From contig NZ_OY730249.1 in the NCBI RefSeq assembly GCF_963422545.1, positions 62,001-126,000 of the forward strand: a stretch of DNA of 64,000 nt. Reading direction: 5' to 3'. How positions within the stretch are numbered: position 1 is the first letter of the stretch; each line of letters opens with the position of its first letter. Shown in pieces: positions 1 to 8,300 of this stretch. The DNA comes from an uncultured Flavobacterium sp. Lineage in GTDB: Bacteria > Bacteroidota > Bacteroidia > Flavobacteriales > Flavobacteriaceae. The notes under the pieces were generated by a model, which was given only the letters and a program-made list of their open reading frames with translations, was not told the DNA's origin and did not search any database. The position numbers were made by a program, and so were the translations under genes.

Positions 1-1
1 A

Positions 2-637
2 GGAATGCAATTACCAGATATTATCCAAAAGCAAAAAGGTTTGGGAGATAAAATGAAAGCTGGAATGAAAGCAGGAGATAAACCTGGAGACAAACCCGGC
101 GATAAACCTGGAGAAGGAAAAGACGGTAAGGGAAAAGATGGAAAAGGAAAAAGTGGAGATGGTAAAGATGGTCAGAGAAATAATAATGGTGGAAAAGGAA
201 ATGAGAATAAAGATGGTAATGATGGTGAAGGTGACGCAGAAGCAATCATGGAAATTTACAAAGAACAAGTAAAACTTCGAGAAGCATTGCAAAAAGAATT
301 GGCAAAACAAGGATTAGATTCTCAGGGTAAATCTGTGATCGATCAAATGAAAGCTTCTGAAAAACAAATTTTGAATAAAGGTTTTAAGAATGAGAACCTG
401 CAACGTATCTTAAATATTCAACAAGAATTATTAAAATTAAACAATGCAGTTCAGCAGCAAGGTCAAGATACGAAGCGCCAATCTGAAACAAATAAAGCTG
501 AGTTTTCTAATAGAACAAATGCTTTACCGAGTTCATTATTGGATTATTTAAACAGTGTTGAGATATTAAACAGACAATCACTACCTTTGCGCTCGAATTT
601 TAATCAAAAGGTTCAAGAATATTTTAATAGAAAATGA
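2..637 (+). CDS. C-terminal part of a DUF4175-type large protein (partial)
   Basis: The reading frame is open to the window edge, so this is the 3' end of a gene that starts upstream; the ATG at 5 is probably internal. The visible part has a Gly/Lys/Asp low-complexity stretch with GDKP and GKDGK repeats (about residues 23-78), followed by a charged helical region rich in Gln and Lys. The assignment rests on neighbourhood memory: in Flavobacterium a long membrane protein of the DUF4175 family commonly sits directly before ybeY and mnmG and ends in such a low-complexity, helical tail. It overlaps ybeY by four bases (ATGA, 634-637), which implies translational coupling. The function of the family is not known to me. 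Family assignment is an inference. Confidence 0.6.
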   Translation, partial: GMQLPDIIQKQKGLGDKMKAGMKAGDKPGDKPGDKPGEGKDGKGKDGKGKSGDGKDGQRNNNGGKGNENKDGNDGEGDAEAIMEIYKEQVKLREALQKELAKQGLDSQGKSVIDQMKASEKQILNKGFKNENLQRILNIQQELLKLNNAVQQQGQDTKRQSETNKAEFSNRTNALPSSLLDYLNSVEILNRQSLPLRSNFNQKVQEYFNRK

Positions 638-1053
638 TCAATTTTAATTACGAAACAGAATTTACTTTAGATAATGAACAAGCCTTTTCTGATTGGTTAA
701 GTGCTGTAATTGTTTCTGAAAGTAAAAACGAAGGAGAAATAAATTATATTTTTTGTGATGATGAATATCTTCATAAGATAAATGTAGAATATTTAGATCA
801 CGATACTTTGACTGATATTATCAGTTTTGATTATACAGTTGGTAATGAACTTAACGGAGATATTTTTGTTTCTGTTGAAAGAGTAGAGGATAACGCAAAG
901 GATTTTAATGTTTCTTTTGAAGAGGAATTAAAACGTGTTCTTGCTCATGGTATATTACATTACTGTGGATACAAAGATAAAAGTGATGCTGATGCAGAAC
1001 TAATGCGTTCAAAAGAGGATGAGAAAATTGCAATGTTTCACGTGGAACAGTAA
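634..1053 (+). CDS. ybeY: Endoribonuclease YbeY (16S rRNA maturation factor)
   Basis: YbeY is a single-domain metallo-endoribonuclease acting in 16S rRNA 3'-end maturation and ribosome quality control. The 139 residues fit the family. The signature region is HGILHYCGYKD at 105-115, with His105 and His109 as metal ligands. The usual third His (HGxLHLxGYDH) falls on Asp115 here; I believe this variant is common in Bacteroidota but cannot check. The start overlaps the stop of the upstream gene (ATGA), so the two are likely co-translated. The last codons (FHVEQ, stop) are written by a parS-like 16-mer at 1034-1049, so the coding end and a putative centromere site share DNA. Confidence 0.93.
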   Translation: MINFNYETEFTLDNEQAFSDWLSAVIVSESKNEGEINYIFCDDEYLHKINVEYLDHDTLTDIISFDYTVGNELNGDIFVSVERVEDNAKDFNVSFEEELKRVLAHGILHYCGYKDKSDADAELMRSKEDEKIAMFHVEQ

Positions 1054-1413
1054 TTAAACATCTTTTTAAATTGAAAAGAATTATGTGTTCCACGTGAAAC
1101 ATGATTTAATTTAAGAATGTAAAATAATATTTGTTTCACGTGGAACACATAAAAAAGATTTTAAATTTGAGAGTAAGTTTTAAAATGTTTCACGTGGAAC
1201 ATAAGAATTTAAGGCAGAATTTAAATGATTTTTTTTAAAGTGTTTCACGTGGAACACGCGAAGTAAAGTTTTAAATCGTGAATTTGATTCAAAAGATTTA
1301 GGTTTAAAACTGAGTTTTATCTGTTCCACGTGGAACAGGTTTTTAGATTTGAATTGGAATTTAGAGTTTCAAGGTTTGAATATTTGCGCGTTAGCGCCGT
1401 TCCACGTGGAACA
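1034..1413. other. Cluster of seven parS-like ParB binding sites (putative centromere)
   Basis: Seven 16-mers fit TGTTYCACGTGRAACA or its one-base variants. They lie at 1034-1049, 1086-1101, 1132-1147, 1186-1201, 1241-1256, 1322-1337 and 1398-1413; the last begins with C instead of T, and 1322-1337 is a perfect palindrome. Start-to-start distances are 52, 46, 54, 55, 81 and 76 bases, so the first five are about five helical turns apart. The ParB site parS is known in many phyla as TGTTNCACGTGAAACA and close variants, usually clustered near the origin. The 425-base space between ybeY and mnmG holds these sites and no gene; short frames across it only read through the repeats. ParB binding is inferred, since no parA or parB gene is in the window. 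Confidence 0.85.
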
Positions 1414-1478
1414 AAAAAGGAATATAAAGTTAATTCTGAGGACCGCCTTAAACGGTTTCCAGAGAATAGTAAAACAAA

Positions 1479-3350
1479 ATGTTTTTAGAAGAATACGATG
1501 TTATCGTGGTTGGCGCAGGTCATGCTGGTTCAGAGGCCGCGGCAGCGGCCGCAAATTTAGGATCAAAAACCTTATTGGTTACAATGAGCCTGCAGAATAT
1601 TGCACAGATGTCTTGCAACCCAGCAATGGGAGGAATTGCAAAAGGGCAAATTGTGCGTGAGATTGATGCGTTGGGAGGATACTCAGGAATTGTTTCTGAC
1701 CGAACTGCAATTCAGTTTAAGATGTTGAATAAATCGAAAGGACCTGCAATGTGGTCTCCGAGAGTTCAAAGTGATCGAATGCGTTTTGCCGAAGAATGGA
1801 GAATGATGTTGGAGGGAACTCCAAATTTGGATTTCTACCAAGAAATGGTAAAAGGTTTGATTATCGAGAACGGAAAGATAAAGGGAATTAAAACTTCGAT
1901 AGGAGTGGAGATTCGATCTAAGTCTGTTGTCTTGACAAACGGAACTTTTTTGAATGGTTTAATTCATATAGGAGAAAAACAATTTGGTGGAGGAAGAGCA
2001 GGCGAAAGTGCTGCAACCGGAATTACCGAAGATTTAGTGAAAGCCGGATTTGAAGCTGGAAGAATGAAAACAGGAACGCCGCCACGAGTTGATGGACGTT
2101 CTTTGGATTATTCTAAAATGAACGAAGAAAAAGGAGATGCGAAACCGGATAAGTTTTCTTATTCGGATTTAACGGTTCCGTTGACGCATCAAAGATCTTG
2201 TCACATGACATATACGTCATTGAATGTTCACGATATTTTGAGAGAAGGTTTTGATCGTTCTCCAATGTTCAACGGAAGAATCAAAAGCATCGGTCCAAGA
2301 TATTGTCCTTCGATAGAAGATAAGATAAATCGTTTTGCTGATAAAGAGCGTCATCAATTATTTGTGGAGCCGGAAGGTTGGAATACTTGTGAGGTTTATG
2401 TGAATGGTTTTTCAACTTCGCTTCCGGAGGATATTCAGTTTAAAGCATTGCGTTCTGTTGCCGGTTTTGAGAATGTGAAATTCTTCCGTCCGGGTTACGC
2501 AATCGAATATGATTATTTCCCGCCAACGCAATTGAAACATACTTTGGAAACAAAGTTAATTGAGGGATTGTATTTTGCCGGACAGATTAACGGAACAACA
2601 GGATATGAAGAAGCAGCTTCTCAAGGTTTGATGGCTGGAATAAATGCGCATTTAAAAGTGCATGAAAAAGCGCCGTTAATTTTAAAACGTGATGAAGCTT
2701 ATATTGGAGTTTTGATTGACGACTTGATTACGAAAGGAACAGAAGAACCATATCGTATGTTTACATCAAGAGCAGAATATAGAACATTGTTGCGTCAAGA
2801 TAATGCCGATTTCAGATTGACACCAATGTCGCATGAAATTGGTCTTGCATCTGAAGCTCGTTTGCGAAGAATGGAAAAGAAACTAAACGAGTCTGAAAAG
2901 ATGGTTGCGTTCTTTAAAGAAACAAGTGTTTCGGTTGCAGAAACAAATCCAATTCTGGAAGCAAAAGAAACAGCTCCAATTACGCAAGGTGATAAAATGT
3001 TTAAAGTTTTCTCACGTCCGCAAATTGATTTAGAGGATATGATGAAGTTTGAAAAAGTGAAAGCTTATGTTGAAGAGAATAATCTGGATCAGGAAATTTT
3101 AGAGCAAGCAGAAATTCAGGTGAAATATTCTGGTTATATTGAAAAGGAAAGAAATAACGCTGATAAACTAACTCGTTTAGAAGAAGTGAAAATTCCGGAA
3201 AATTTCGATTACAATAAAATTAAATCAATGTCGATTGAAGCAAAACAAAAATTGAGCAAGATTCGTCCTGTTACAATTTCTCAAGCTTCAAGAATAAGCG
3301 GAGTTTCACCAAGTGATATTTCCGTGCTTTTGATTTATATGGGAAGGTAA
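1479..3350 (+). CDS. mnmG: tRNA uridine-5-carboxymethylaminomethyl(34) synthesis enzyme MnmG
   Basis: MnmG (GidA) is the FAD-dependent partner of MnmE that installs the carboxymethylaminomethyl group on wobble U34 of several tRNAs in the cytoplasm. The 623 residues match the family. The N-terminal FAD-binding motif is GAGHAG at 12-17. Conserved Cys-containing motifs are SCNPAMGG (45-52) and YCPSIEDK (275-282). The C-terminal helical MnmE-binding region ends in SRISGVSPSDISVLLIYMG. The start at 1479 is preceded in frame by stop codons, so no longer form is possible. The gene lies directly downstream of the parS cluster, and gidA is near the replication origin in many bacteria. Confidence 0.97.
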   Translation: MFLEEYDVIVVGAGHAGSEAAAAAANLGSKTLLVTMSLQNIAQMSCNPAMGGIAKGQIVREIDALGGYSGIVSDRTAIQFKMLNKSKGPAMWSPRVQSDRMRFAEEWRMMLEGTPNLDFYQEMVKGLIIENGKIKGIKTSIGVEIRSKSVVLTNGTFLNGLIHIGEKQFGGGRAGESAATGITEDLVKAGFEAGRMKTGTPPRVDGRSLDYSKMNEEKGDAKPDKFSYSDLTVPLTHQRSCHMTYTSLNVHDILREGFDRSPMFNGRIKSIGPRYCPSIEDKINRFADKERHQLFVEPEGWNTCEVYVNGFSTSLPEDIQFKALRSVAGFENVKFFRPGYAIEYDYFPPTQLKHTLETKLIEGLYFAGQINGTTGYEEAASQGLMAGINAHLKVHEKAPLILKRDEAYIGVLIDDLITKGTEEPYRMFTSRAEYRTLLRQDNADFRLTPMSHEIGLASEARLRRMEKKLNESEKMVAFFKETSVSVAETNPILEAKETAPITQGDKMFKVFSRPQIDLEDMMKFEKVKAYVEENNLDQEILEQAEIQVKYSGYIEKERNNADKLTRLEEVKIPENFDYNKIKSMSIEAKQKLSKIRPVTISQASRISGVSPSDISVLLIYMGR

Positions 3351-3358
3351 AAAGTTTG

Positions 3359-3407
3359 CAGTCGCAGTTTTAAGTAAGCAGTAATTGAAAACTGAAAACT
3401 GCGAGTG
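3359..3407. repeat. Imperfect intergenic inverted repeat (CAGTCGCAGTTTT type)
   Basis: The arms 3359-3371 and 3395-3407 match in 12 of 13 positions. The element starts 9 bases after the mnmG stop and could act as a terminator or a REP-like element. It has no T-run immediately after it. It sits just before two parS-like sites. Confidence 0.5.
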
Positions 3408-3418
3408 AAAACTAAAAT

Positions 3419-3434
3419 TGTTCCACGTGAAACT
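3419..3434. other. parS-like site
   Basis: TGTTCCACGTGAAACT differs from the parS consensus only in the last base. It lies downstream of mnmG and upstream of the most likely start of the acetyltransferase gene. Confidence 0.75.
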
Positions 3435-3472
3435 CAAAACCTGAAACAAAGAAAACCTGAAACAAAAATAAA

Positions 3473-3488
3473 TGTTCCACGTGAAACT
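3473..3488. other. parS-like site
   Basis: This is a second copy of TGTTCCACGTGAAACT, 54 bases after the previous one. That spacing matches the 46-55-base spacing in the main cluster, so these two sites look like its outlying members beyond mnmG. Confidence 0.75.
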
Positions 3489-3509
3489 ATTTTGAATTTA
3501 TTCTTGACT

Positions 3510-3974
3510 ATGAAGATTGTTGAAAAAGAGATTTTATCAGAGAAAGAAAAGAATGTTTTACGAGAACTTTGGAACAACGAATATCCGGCAAGATTGCATT
3601 TGAAAACGATCGAAGATTTTGAATCATATTTAAATGGAATTTCGGATACAAAACATTATTTGTTGTTTGATGATTCAGATAAAATAAATGGTTGGGCGTT
3701 TACTTTTTTGAGAGAAGATGAAAATTGGTTTGCGATAATTTTAGATCATCAAATTCAAGGAAAAGGAAATGGTTCGCTTTTGATCAGTGAATTAAAAAAG
3801 AAAAATAATGTTTTGAATGGTTGGGTTACTGATCATGAAAATGAAGTGAAACAGAATAATGAAGTTTATAAATCTCCAATGCCGTTTTATATTAAAAATG
3901 GTTTTATAATAATTGCAGAGACAAGAATTGAAAATGAAAAAATGTCGGCTGTAAAAATAAATTGGAAACGCTAA
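3510..3974 (+). CDS. GNAT family N-acetyltransferase
   Basis: GNAT proteins transfer an acetyl group from acetyl-CoA to an amine; the substrate here is unknown. The 154-residue form has the acetyl-CoA loop QIQGKGNG at 81-88, preceded by the beta-strand FAIILDH, and a C-terminal FYIKNGF motif typical of the fold. An in-frame ATG at 3405 would add 35 residues, but that extension is written across two parS-like sites (giving VPRET twice) and an inverted-repeat arm, so I prefer 3510. A 14-bp perfect hairpin follows the stop. Substrate and partners cannot be read from the sequence. Confidence 0.85.
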   Translation: MKIVEKEILSEKEKNVLRELWNNEYPARLHLKTIEDFESYLNGISDTKHYLLFDDSDKINGWAFTFLREDENWFAIILDHQIQGKGNGSLLISELKKKNNVLNGWVTDHENEVKQNNEVYKSPMPFYIKNGFIIIAETRIENEKMSAVKINWKR

Positions 3975-3995
3975 AAAATAAATATTAAAAACAAT

Positions 3996-4030
3996 AAACC
4001 CTAAAAGCGGAAATTTCGCTTTTAGGGTTT
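3996..4030. terminator. Perfect 14-bp hairpin, likely terminator
   Basis: The arms 3996-4009 and 4017-4030 (AAACCCTAAAAGCG and its complement) pair perfectly around the loop GAAATTT. An A-run precedes and a T-run ends the stem. It closes the acetyltransferase transcript before the methyltransferase gene. Confidence 0.8.
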
Positions 4031-4066
4031 ACTATGAAATTAAACCAAAATACCTATAATTAAAAA

Positions 4067-4915
4067 ATGGACGTTTTAAACAAAAAACATTTTCTTACTG
4101 TAAAAGACCATTCAGTTTCTAAAGAAATTTTCGAATTGTATCACGACGAAACTTTAGACATGTTGATTACATCTCCGCAACCCGATTTAGAAAATCTTGG
4201 AAGATATTACGAAAGCGAAGATTATATTTCGCACACAGACAACAAACGTTCGTTATTTGAAAAAGCATATCACTTTGTAAAAAATATTGCTTTAAAGAAT
4301 AAATTGAATTTGATTAATTCGGAGCAATCTCAAAAGGGCAGAATTTTAGATATCGGTGCCGGAACCGGAGATTTTTTATTGACTGCAAAAAATGATGGCT
4401 GGGAAACTGTTGGAGTAGAACCAAGCGAGAAAGCAAAAAACATTGCGATTCAAAAAGGAATTTCTTTTGTTAATGAAATTGCTGCTCTCGAAAATAATTC
4501 GTTTGATGTAATTACGATGTGGCATGTTTTAGAACACGTTCCAAATTTAGAATTGCAAATTCAGGAATTGAAGCGTTTGCTAAAGCCAACTGGAACATTA
4601 ATTGTTGCGGTTCCAAATTTTAAATCGTACGACGCAAAATATTATAATGAATTTTGGGCAGCATATGATGTGCCAATTCATTTTTGGCATTTCTCAAAAA
4701 AAGCCATCCAATCGCTTTTTGAAAAAGTCGATATGAAATTAGAAAAAGTGCTTCCAATGAAATTTGATTCTTTTTATGTGAGTTTATTATCCGAAAAATA
4801 CAAAACCGGAAAAATGAATTATATCAGTGCATTTTTTGTTGGTTTAAAATCAAATTTAAAAGCAAGCAGTACAAAAGAGTATTCATCGCACATTTATGTC
4901 TTAAAAAACAGCTAA
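4067..4915 (+). CDS. Class I SAM-dependent methyltransferase
   Basis: This is a methyltransferase of the Methyltransf_11/23 type that uses S-adenosylmethionine; the acceptor is unknown. The N-terminal 85 residues are a family-specific lead. The SAM motif I is LDIGAGTGDF at 94-103, with the acidic ribose-binding residue Glu118 in VGVEPS. A later FDVITMWHVLEHVPN segment corresponds to motifs II-III, then LLKPTGTLIVAVPN. The length of 282 residues fits Bacteroidota homologues that are often annotated as acting on small molecules or surface polysaccharide. It appears monocistronic: there is a terminator before it and a 247-base gap with a promoter after it. Confidence 0.88.
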   Translation: MDVLNKKHFLTVKDHSVSKEIFELYHDETLDMLITSPQPDLENLGRYYESEDYISHTDNKRSLFEKAYHFVKNIALKNKLNLINSEQSQKGRILDIGAGTGDFLLTAKNDGWETVGVEPSEKAKNIAIQKGISFVNEIAALENNSFDVITMWHVLEHVPNLELQIQELKRLLKPTGTLIVAVPNFKSYDAKYYNEFWAAYDVPIHFWHFSKKAIQSLFEKVDMKLEKVLPMKFDSFYVSLLSEKYKTGKMNYISAFFVGLKSNLKASSTKEYSSHIYVLKNS

Positions 4916-5098
4916 AACGCAAAATAAGCGCGTTTCTGGCAAGTTTTCCGTTCAAGTGAGGGGAAATTATGTCTTTTTTGAGATAATGTTTCTAATAAAA
5001 GCTATGAAAGTCACTTTTGATAGCGTTGAATTATTGACATTTTTCTTTCGATAAATAAAAACAATATGATAAAATTCTAGCATTTTTTAAACTTTATG

Positions 5099-5127
5099 TT
5101 GATGCTATTTATTTTTTTATATTTTTG
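5099..5127 (+). promoter_or_regulatory. Bacteroidota-type promoter of the OmpH-like gene
   Basis: TTG at 5099-5101, an 18-base spacer and TATTTTTG at 5120-5127 fit the -33/-7 consensus (TTTG and TAnnTTTG) known for the primary sigma factor of Bacteroidota. The start codon is 35 bases downstream. Confidence 0.7.
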
Positions 5128-5162
5128 TCTTCAATACATTAAAAAAAATAGAAATTCAAAAA

Positions 5163-5744
5163 ATGAAAAAAGCATTAGTAATTATCGCACTTTCAATTTT
5201 CGCCGTTTCATGTAATAAAACTGCAGAAGTTAAGGAAGTAAAAACAGCTTACGTAGATACTTCGGTTTTAATGAAAGAGTACACTGAAGCGAAAGACCTT
5301 GAAGCAAAATACAAAGCTCAAGCGGAAGAAAAGGGAAGACAACTACAAGCTGAGATTACACGTTTTAAACAAGACGCTGCTAATTTTCAAGGTCAGGCAC
5401 AAGCAAACGGACAAGCTTGGGCACAACAAAAAGGAGCTGAGTTACAAAAAAGAGAGCAACAATTGGGTTATGCTCAACAAGCTTTGTCTCAACAATTGCA
5501 ACAAGAAAGTGGTGTTGAAATGGATTCTCTAGTAAGTGGTGTTAAAAAATTCATCAAAGAATACGGTAAGAAAAACGGTTACTCTTATATCTACGGGACT
5601 GGTGATGCTGCCTCAATTTTATATGCTGAAGAGAAATATGATATTACAAAAGATATCATTAAAGCTTTGAACGACAAATATAAAGCAGAGCCAAAATCAG
5701 AAGAAAAACCTGCAGTAAAAGAAGGAGAAGCTGCTAAAAAATAA
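5163..5744 (+). CDS. OmpH/Skp-family periplasmic chaperone-like lipoprotein
   Basis: Skp/OmpH proteins hold unfolded outer-membrane proteins in the periplasm. The 193-residue protein starts with a lipoprotein signal and lipobox FAVSC (Cys17), then AYVDTSVLMKEY, the usual OmpH entry strand. A long Gln/Lys-rich coiled coil follows (about 40-125), then a closing segment with IKEYGKKNGYSYIYG and DITKDIIKALNDKY, which is characteristic of Bacteroidota OmpH proteins. The tail is acidic and rich in Lys and Glu. As a lipoprotein it would be membrane-anchored, unlike E. coli Skp. It is flanked by its own promoter and terminator, so it is probably monocistronic. Confidence 0.88.
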   Translation: MKKALVIIALSIFAVSCNKTAEVKEVKTAYVDTSVLMKEYTEAKDLEAKYKAQAEEKGRQLQAEITRFKQDAANFQGQAQANGQAWAQQKGAELQKREQQLGYAQQALSQQLQQESGVEMDSLVSGVKKFIKEYGKKNGYSYIYGTGDAASILYAEEKYDITKDIIKALNDKYKAEPKSEEKPAVKEGEAAKK

Positions 5745-5767
5745 TACCAAACAAACTAACTAAATTT

Positions 5768-5802
5768 AAAAACCTAAGTCTGTAAAGATTTAGGTTTTTT
5801 CT
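5768..5802 (+). terminator. Rho-independent terminator of the OmpH-like gene
   Basis: The arms 5768-5777 (AAAAACCTAA) and 5790-5799 (TTAGGTTTTT) pair perfectly. They are followed by a T-rich run. Confidence 0.8.
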
Positions 5803-5844
5803 TTTATAAAAATGCGATACTTTTAGTTTTTCAATACAAGCCCA

Positions 5845-8123
5845 ATGCAAAACGTTACAGAAGCAGCTGCTTACACCTTACAATTCATCAATCAAACGCA
5901 AAAATCTATATTCCTGACAGGTAAAGCAGGAACCGGAAAAACTACGCTTTTACGCGAAATCATTGCTACAACGCATAAAAATACTGTAGTTGTTGCCCCA
6001 ACCGGAATTGCGGCGCTAAATGCCGGTGGAGTTACGATTCATTCGATGTTTCAATTGCCATTTTCGGCGTTTATTCCGTCTTATGAACAGGCTTCTCAGT
6101 TTACAGAAACCGTGAAATTCGAGAACAAAGACACACTTCGCAGACACTTCAAAATGAATAATGTCAAGCGAAATGTGATCAGAAATATGGAGTTGCTGAT
6201 TATTGATGAAGTCAGTATGTTACGCGCTGATTTACTGGATGCTATTGATTTTATGATGCAGACAGTTCGCAAAAACACGCGTGCTTTTGGTGGTGTTCAG
6301 GTACTTTTTATTGGCGATTTATTGCAGCTTCCACCTGTAATTAGGGACGAAGAGTGGCGAACTTTACGCAATTATTACAAAGGAAAATTCTTTTTTCATT
6401 CACATGTAATTCAGCAAAATCCTCCGTTATATATTGAATTATCTAAGATTTACCGTCAAACTGATGATGCTTTTATCTCGGTTTTGAATAATCTGCGTAA
6501 CAATCAAATTACACCGCAGGATATTCAGATTTTAAACGAGTATGTGAAACCTGATTTTGATCTGAAAAACAATCCGGATATATCACATTAACAACACATA
6601 ATGCCAAAGCTGATTCGATTAACGAACAAGCAATAGGTGATTTAGCAGGAAATGAATATGCTTACCAGCCTTTTATTGTTGGTGATTTTCCGGAAAAAAT
6701 CTTTCCGGTTGAAGAGAATTTAAAATTGAAAGTAGGAGCGCAGGTAATGTTTGTTAAGAATGATTTATCCTTTGAAAAACGATATTTCAACGGAAAAATG
6801 GGCGTTATAAAATCACTTTCGCCCGAAGAAATTTTTGTGCATTTCCCTGAAGAGAATAAAACTATTGAAGTAGAGAAATACGAATGGAAAAACATTCGAT
6901 ACAAGGTAAACGATCTCACAAAGGAAGTCGAAGAAGAAGTTTTGGGAACATTTGCGCATTATCCGTTAAAATTGGCCTGGGCAATTACGGTGCATAAAAG
7001 TCAGGGATTAACTTTTGAGAAAGCTGCGCTCGATGTGTCGCAAGTTTTTTTACCCGGACAAGCGTATGTAGCATTATCACGTTTAACTTCTTTAAATGGG
7101 CTTATTTTGCTTTCTCCGCTACAGATGAATGGTATTTCGAACGATCAGGATGTGATGGATTATGCTTTAAATAAAGCGACAGAAGACATTTTGAAACATT
7201 CGCTGCATTTTGAGACCAAGAATTTTATTCATAACTATTTGATTAACAGTTTTAATTGGGCTGATTTAGCTCAGGAATGGCGTAATCATCGTTTTAGTTA
7301 TAATGAAAATGCTGCCGGATCCGAAAAATCTAAACATTCGGTTTGGGCGCATAAGCGTTTAGAAACTATAGACGCGCTTATTGATCCTTCGCAAAAATTC
7401 GTTCATCAACTCAATAAAATTTTCAATAAAGAAACTGTTGATTTGTTTTTTGTACAGGAAAGGGTAATAGCGGCGTATGATTATTTCTTTAAGCCGATGG
7501 ACAAACTGGTTACAGATCTTTTGCAGAAAATGGCCGAAATTCAGAAATTCAAAAAGGTTAAAGAGTTTTATGAAGAACTGACTTTTTTGGATGATTTGCA
7601 AACCAAAGCTGTTTTGCGCTTAATGAAGGCTAAATTGCTAATAGAAATTGTCGTTGCAGGTGAAACCATCTGTAAAGAAAAATTGTCGTCTACAGCGATT
7701 AAAAACTACAAATTAGATAAGGTTGCCAAGATTCGCGAGGAATTTAATATGGCAAATACTGATATTTTTAAATCTGAAGAGCCTGTAGTGCGATATACAG
7801 CCCGTAGATTAGATAAAAACGAACCAAAGGCTGTAAAGAAAACAACGATCGAAGAAACCCATGATTTATGGCTCGAGAAAAATTCGATACAAGATATTGC
7901 CAGAATCCGAAAGCTTACAGTACAAACTATTGAAATGCATTTGGTTAAACTAATTCAGGCTAAGAAAGTTGAAATTTCGGATGTTTTGCCATACGATAAA
8001 ATCCTGGCGTTGCGTGAAGCTTTTGAGTTTTATCAGGAAGAATCGCTGAATGGTCTGAAAGAAAAACACGGCGATGAATTTACATGGGACGAACTTAAAA
8101 TGTTTAAAGCCAGTATAAATTGA
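5845..8123 (+). pseudogene. PIF1-type helicase with C-terminal HTH domain, split by a one-base frameshift
   Basis: The first frame (5845-6591, 248 residues) has Walker A GKAGTGKTT at 26-34 and Walker B LLIIDEVSML, as in PIF1/RecD2-like SF1B helicases. It ends in NPDISH and a stop at 6589-6591. The second frame continues without a gap as ITLTTHNAKADSIN from 6582 and runs to 8123. It carries the UvrD_C_2-type motif WAITVHKSQGLTFEKA and the late Arg/Ser motif VALSRL, then a long linker and a helix-turn-helix-like end. One extra T after 6579 would give DYITLTTHN and restore one protein of about 760 residues, the size I expect for the family. The cause is either a real lesion or a sequence error; nothing else is decayed in either half. 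The -7-like box TACTTTTA at 5818-5825 has one mismatch. Confidence 0.88.
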
Positions 8124-8195
8124 TTTTAGATTTTAGATTCGGTGAATAAACATTATGTAAAATATAAAATTTACGTTTTGCATGGAATATTTTAT

Positions 8196-8211
8196 TGTTC
8201 CACGTTAAACA
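8196..8211. other. Decayed parS-like 16-mer
   Basis: TGTTCCACGTTAAACA matches parS except for one base of the central CACGTG. The identical decayed 16-mer occurs at 9211-9226, again upstream of a paralogue. ParB binding would be expected to be weak. Confidence 0.5.
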
Positions 8212-8300
8212 AAGAGTTTCATGTTCAGAGAAACTATTAATTATATAATTAATTATCAGTGCAATAGAAAATTAAAAAGGTTTATATGAAATGAATAAGA

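Noticed and set aside
905..1102. Minus-strand frame starting MFHVEH between ybeY and mnmG
   Set aside because: It is written through parS-like sites and antisense to ybeY; no family features.
1349..1660. Plus-strand frame overlapping the start of mnmG
   Set aside because: It crosses a parS-like site and reads mnmG in a wrong frame.
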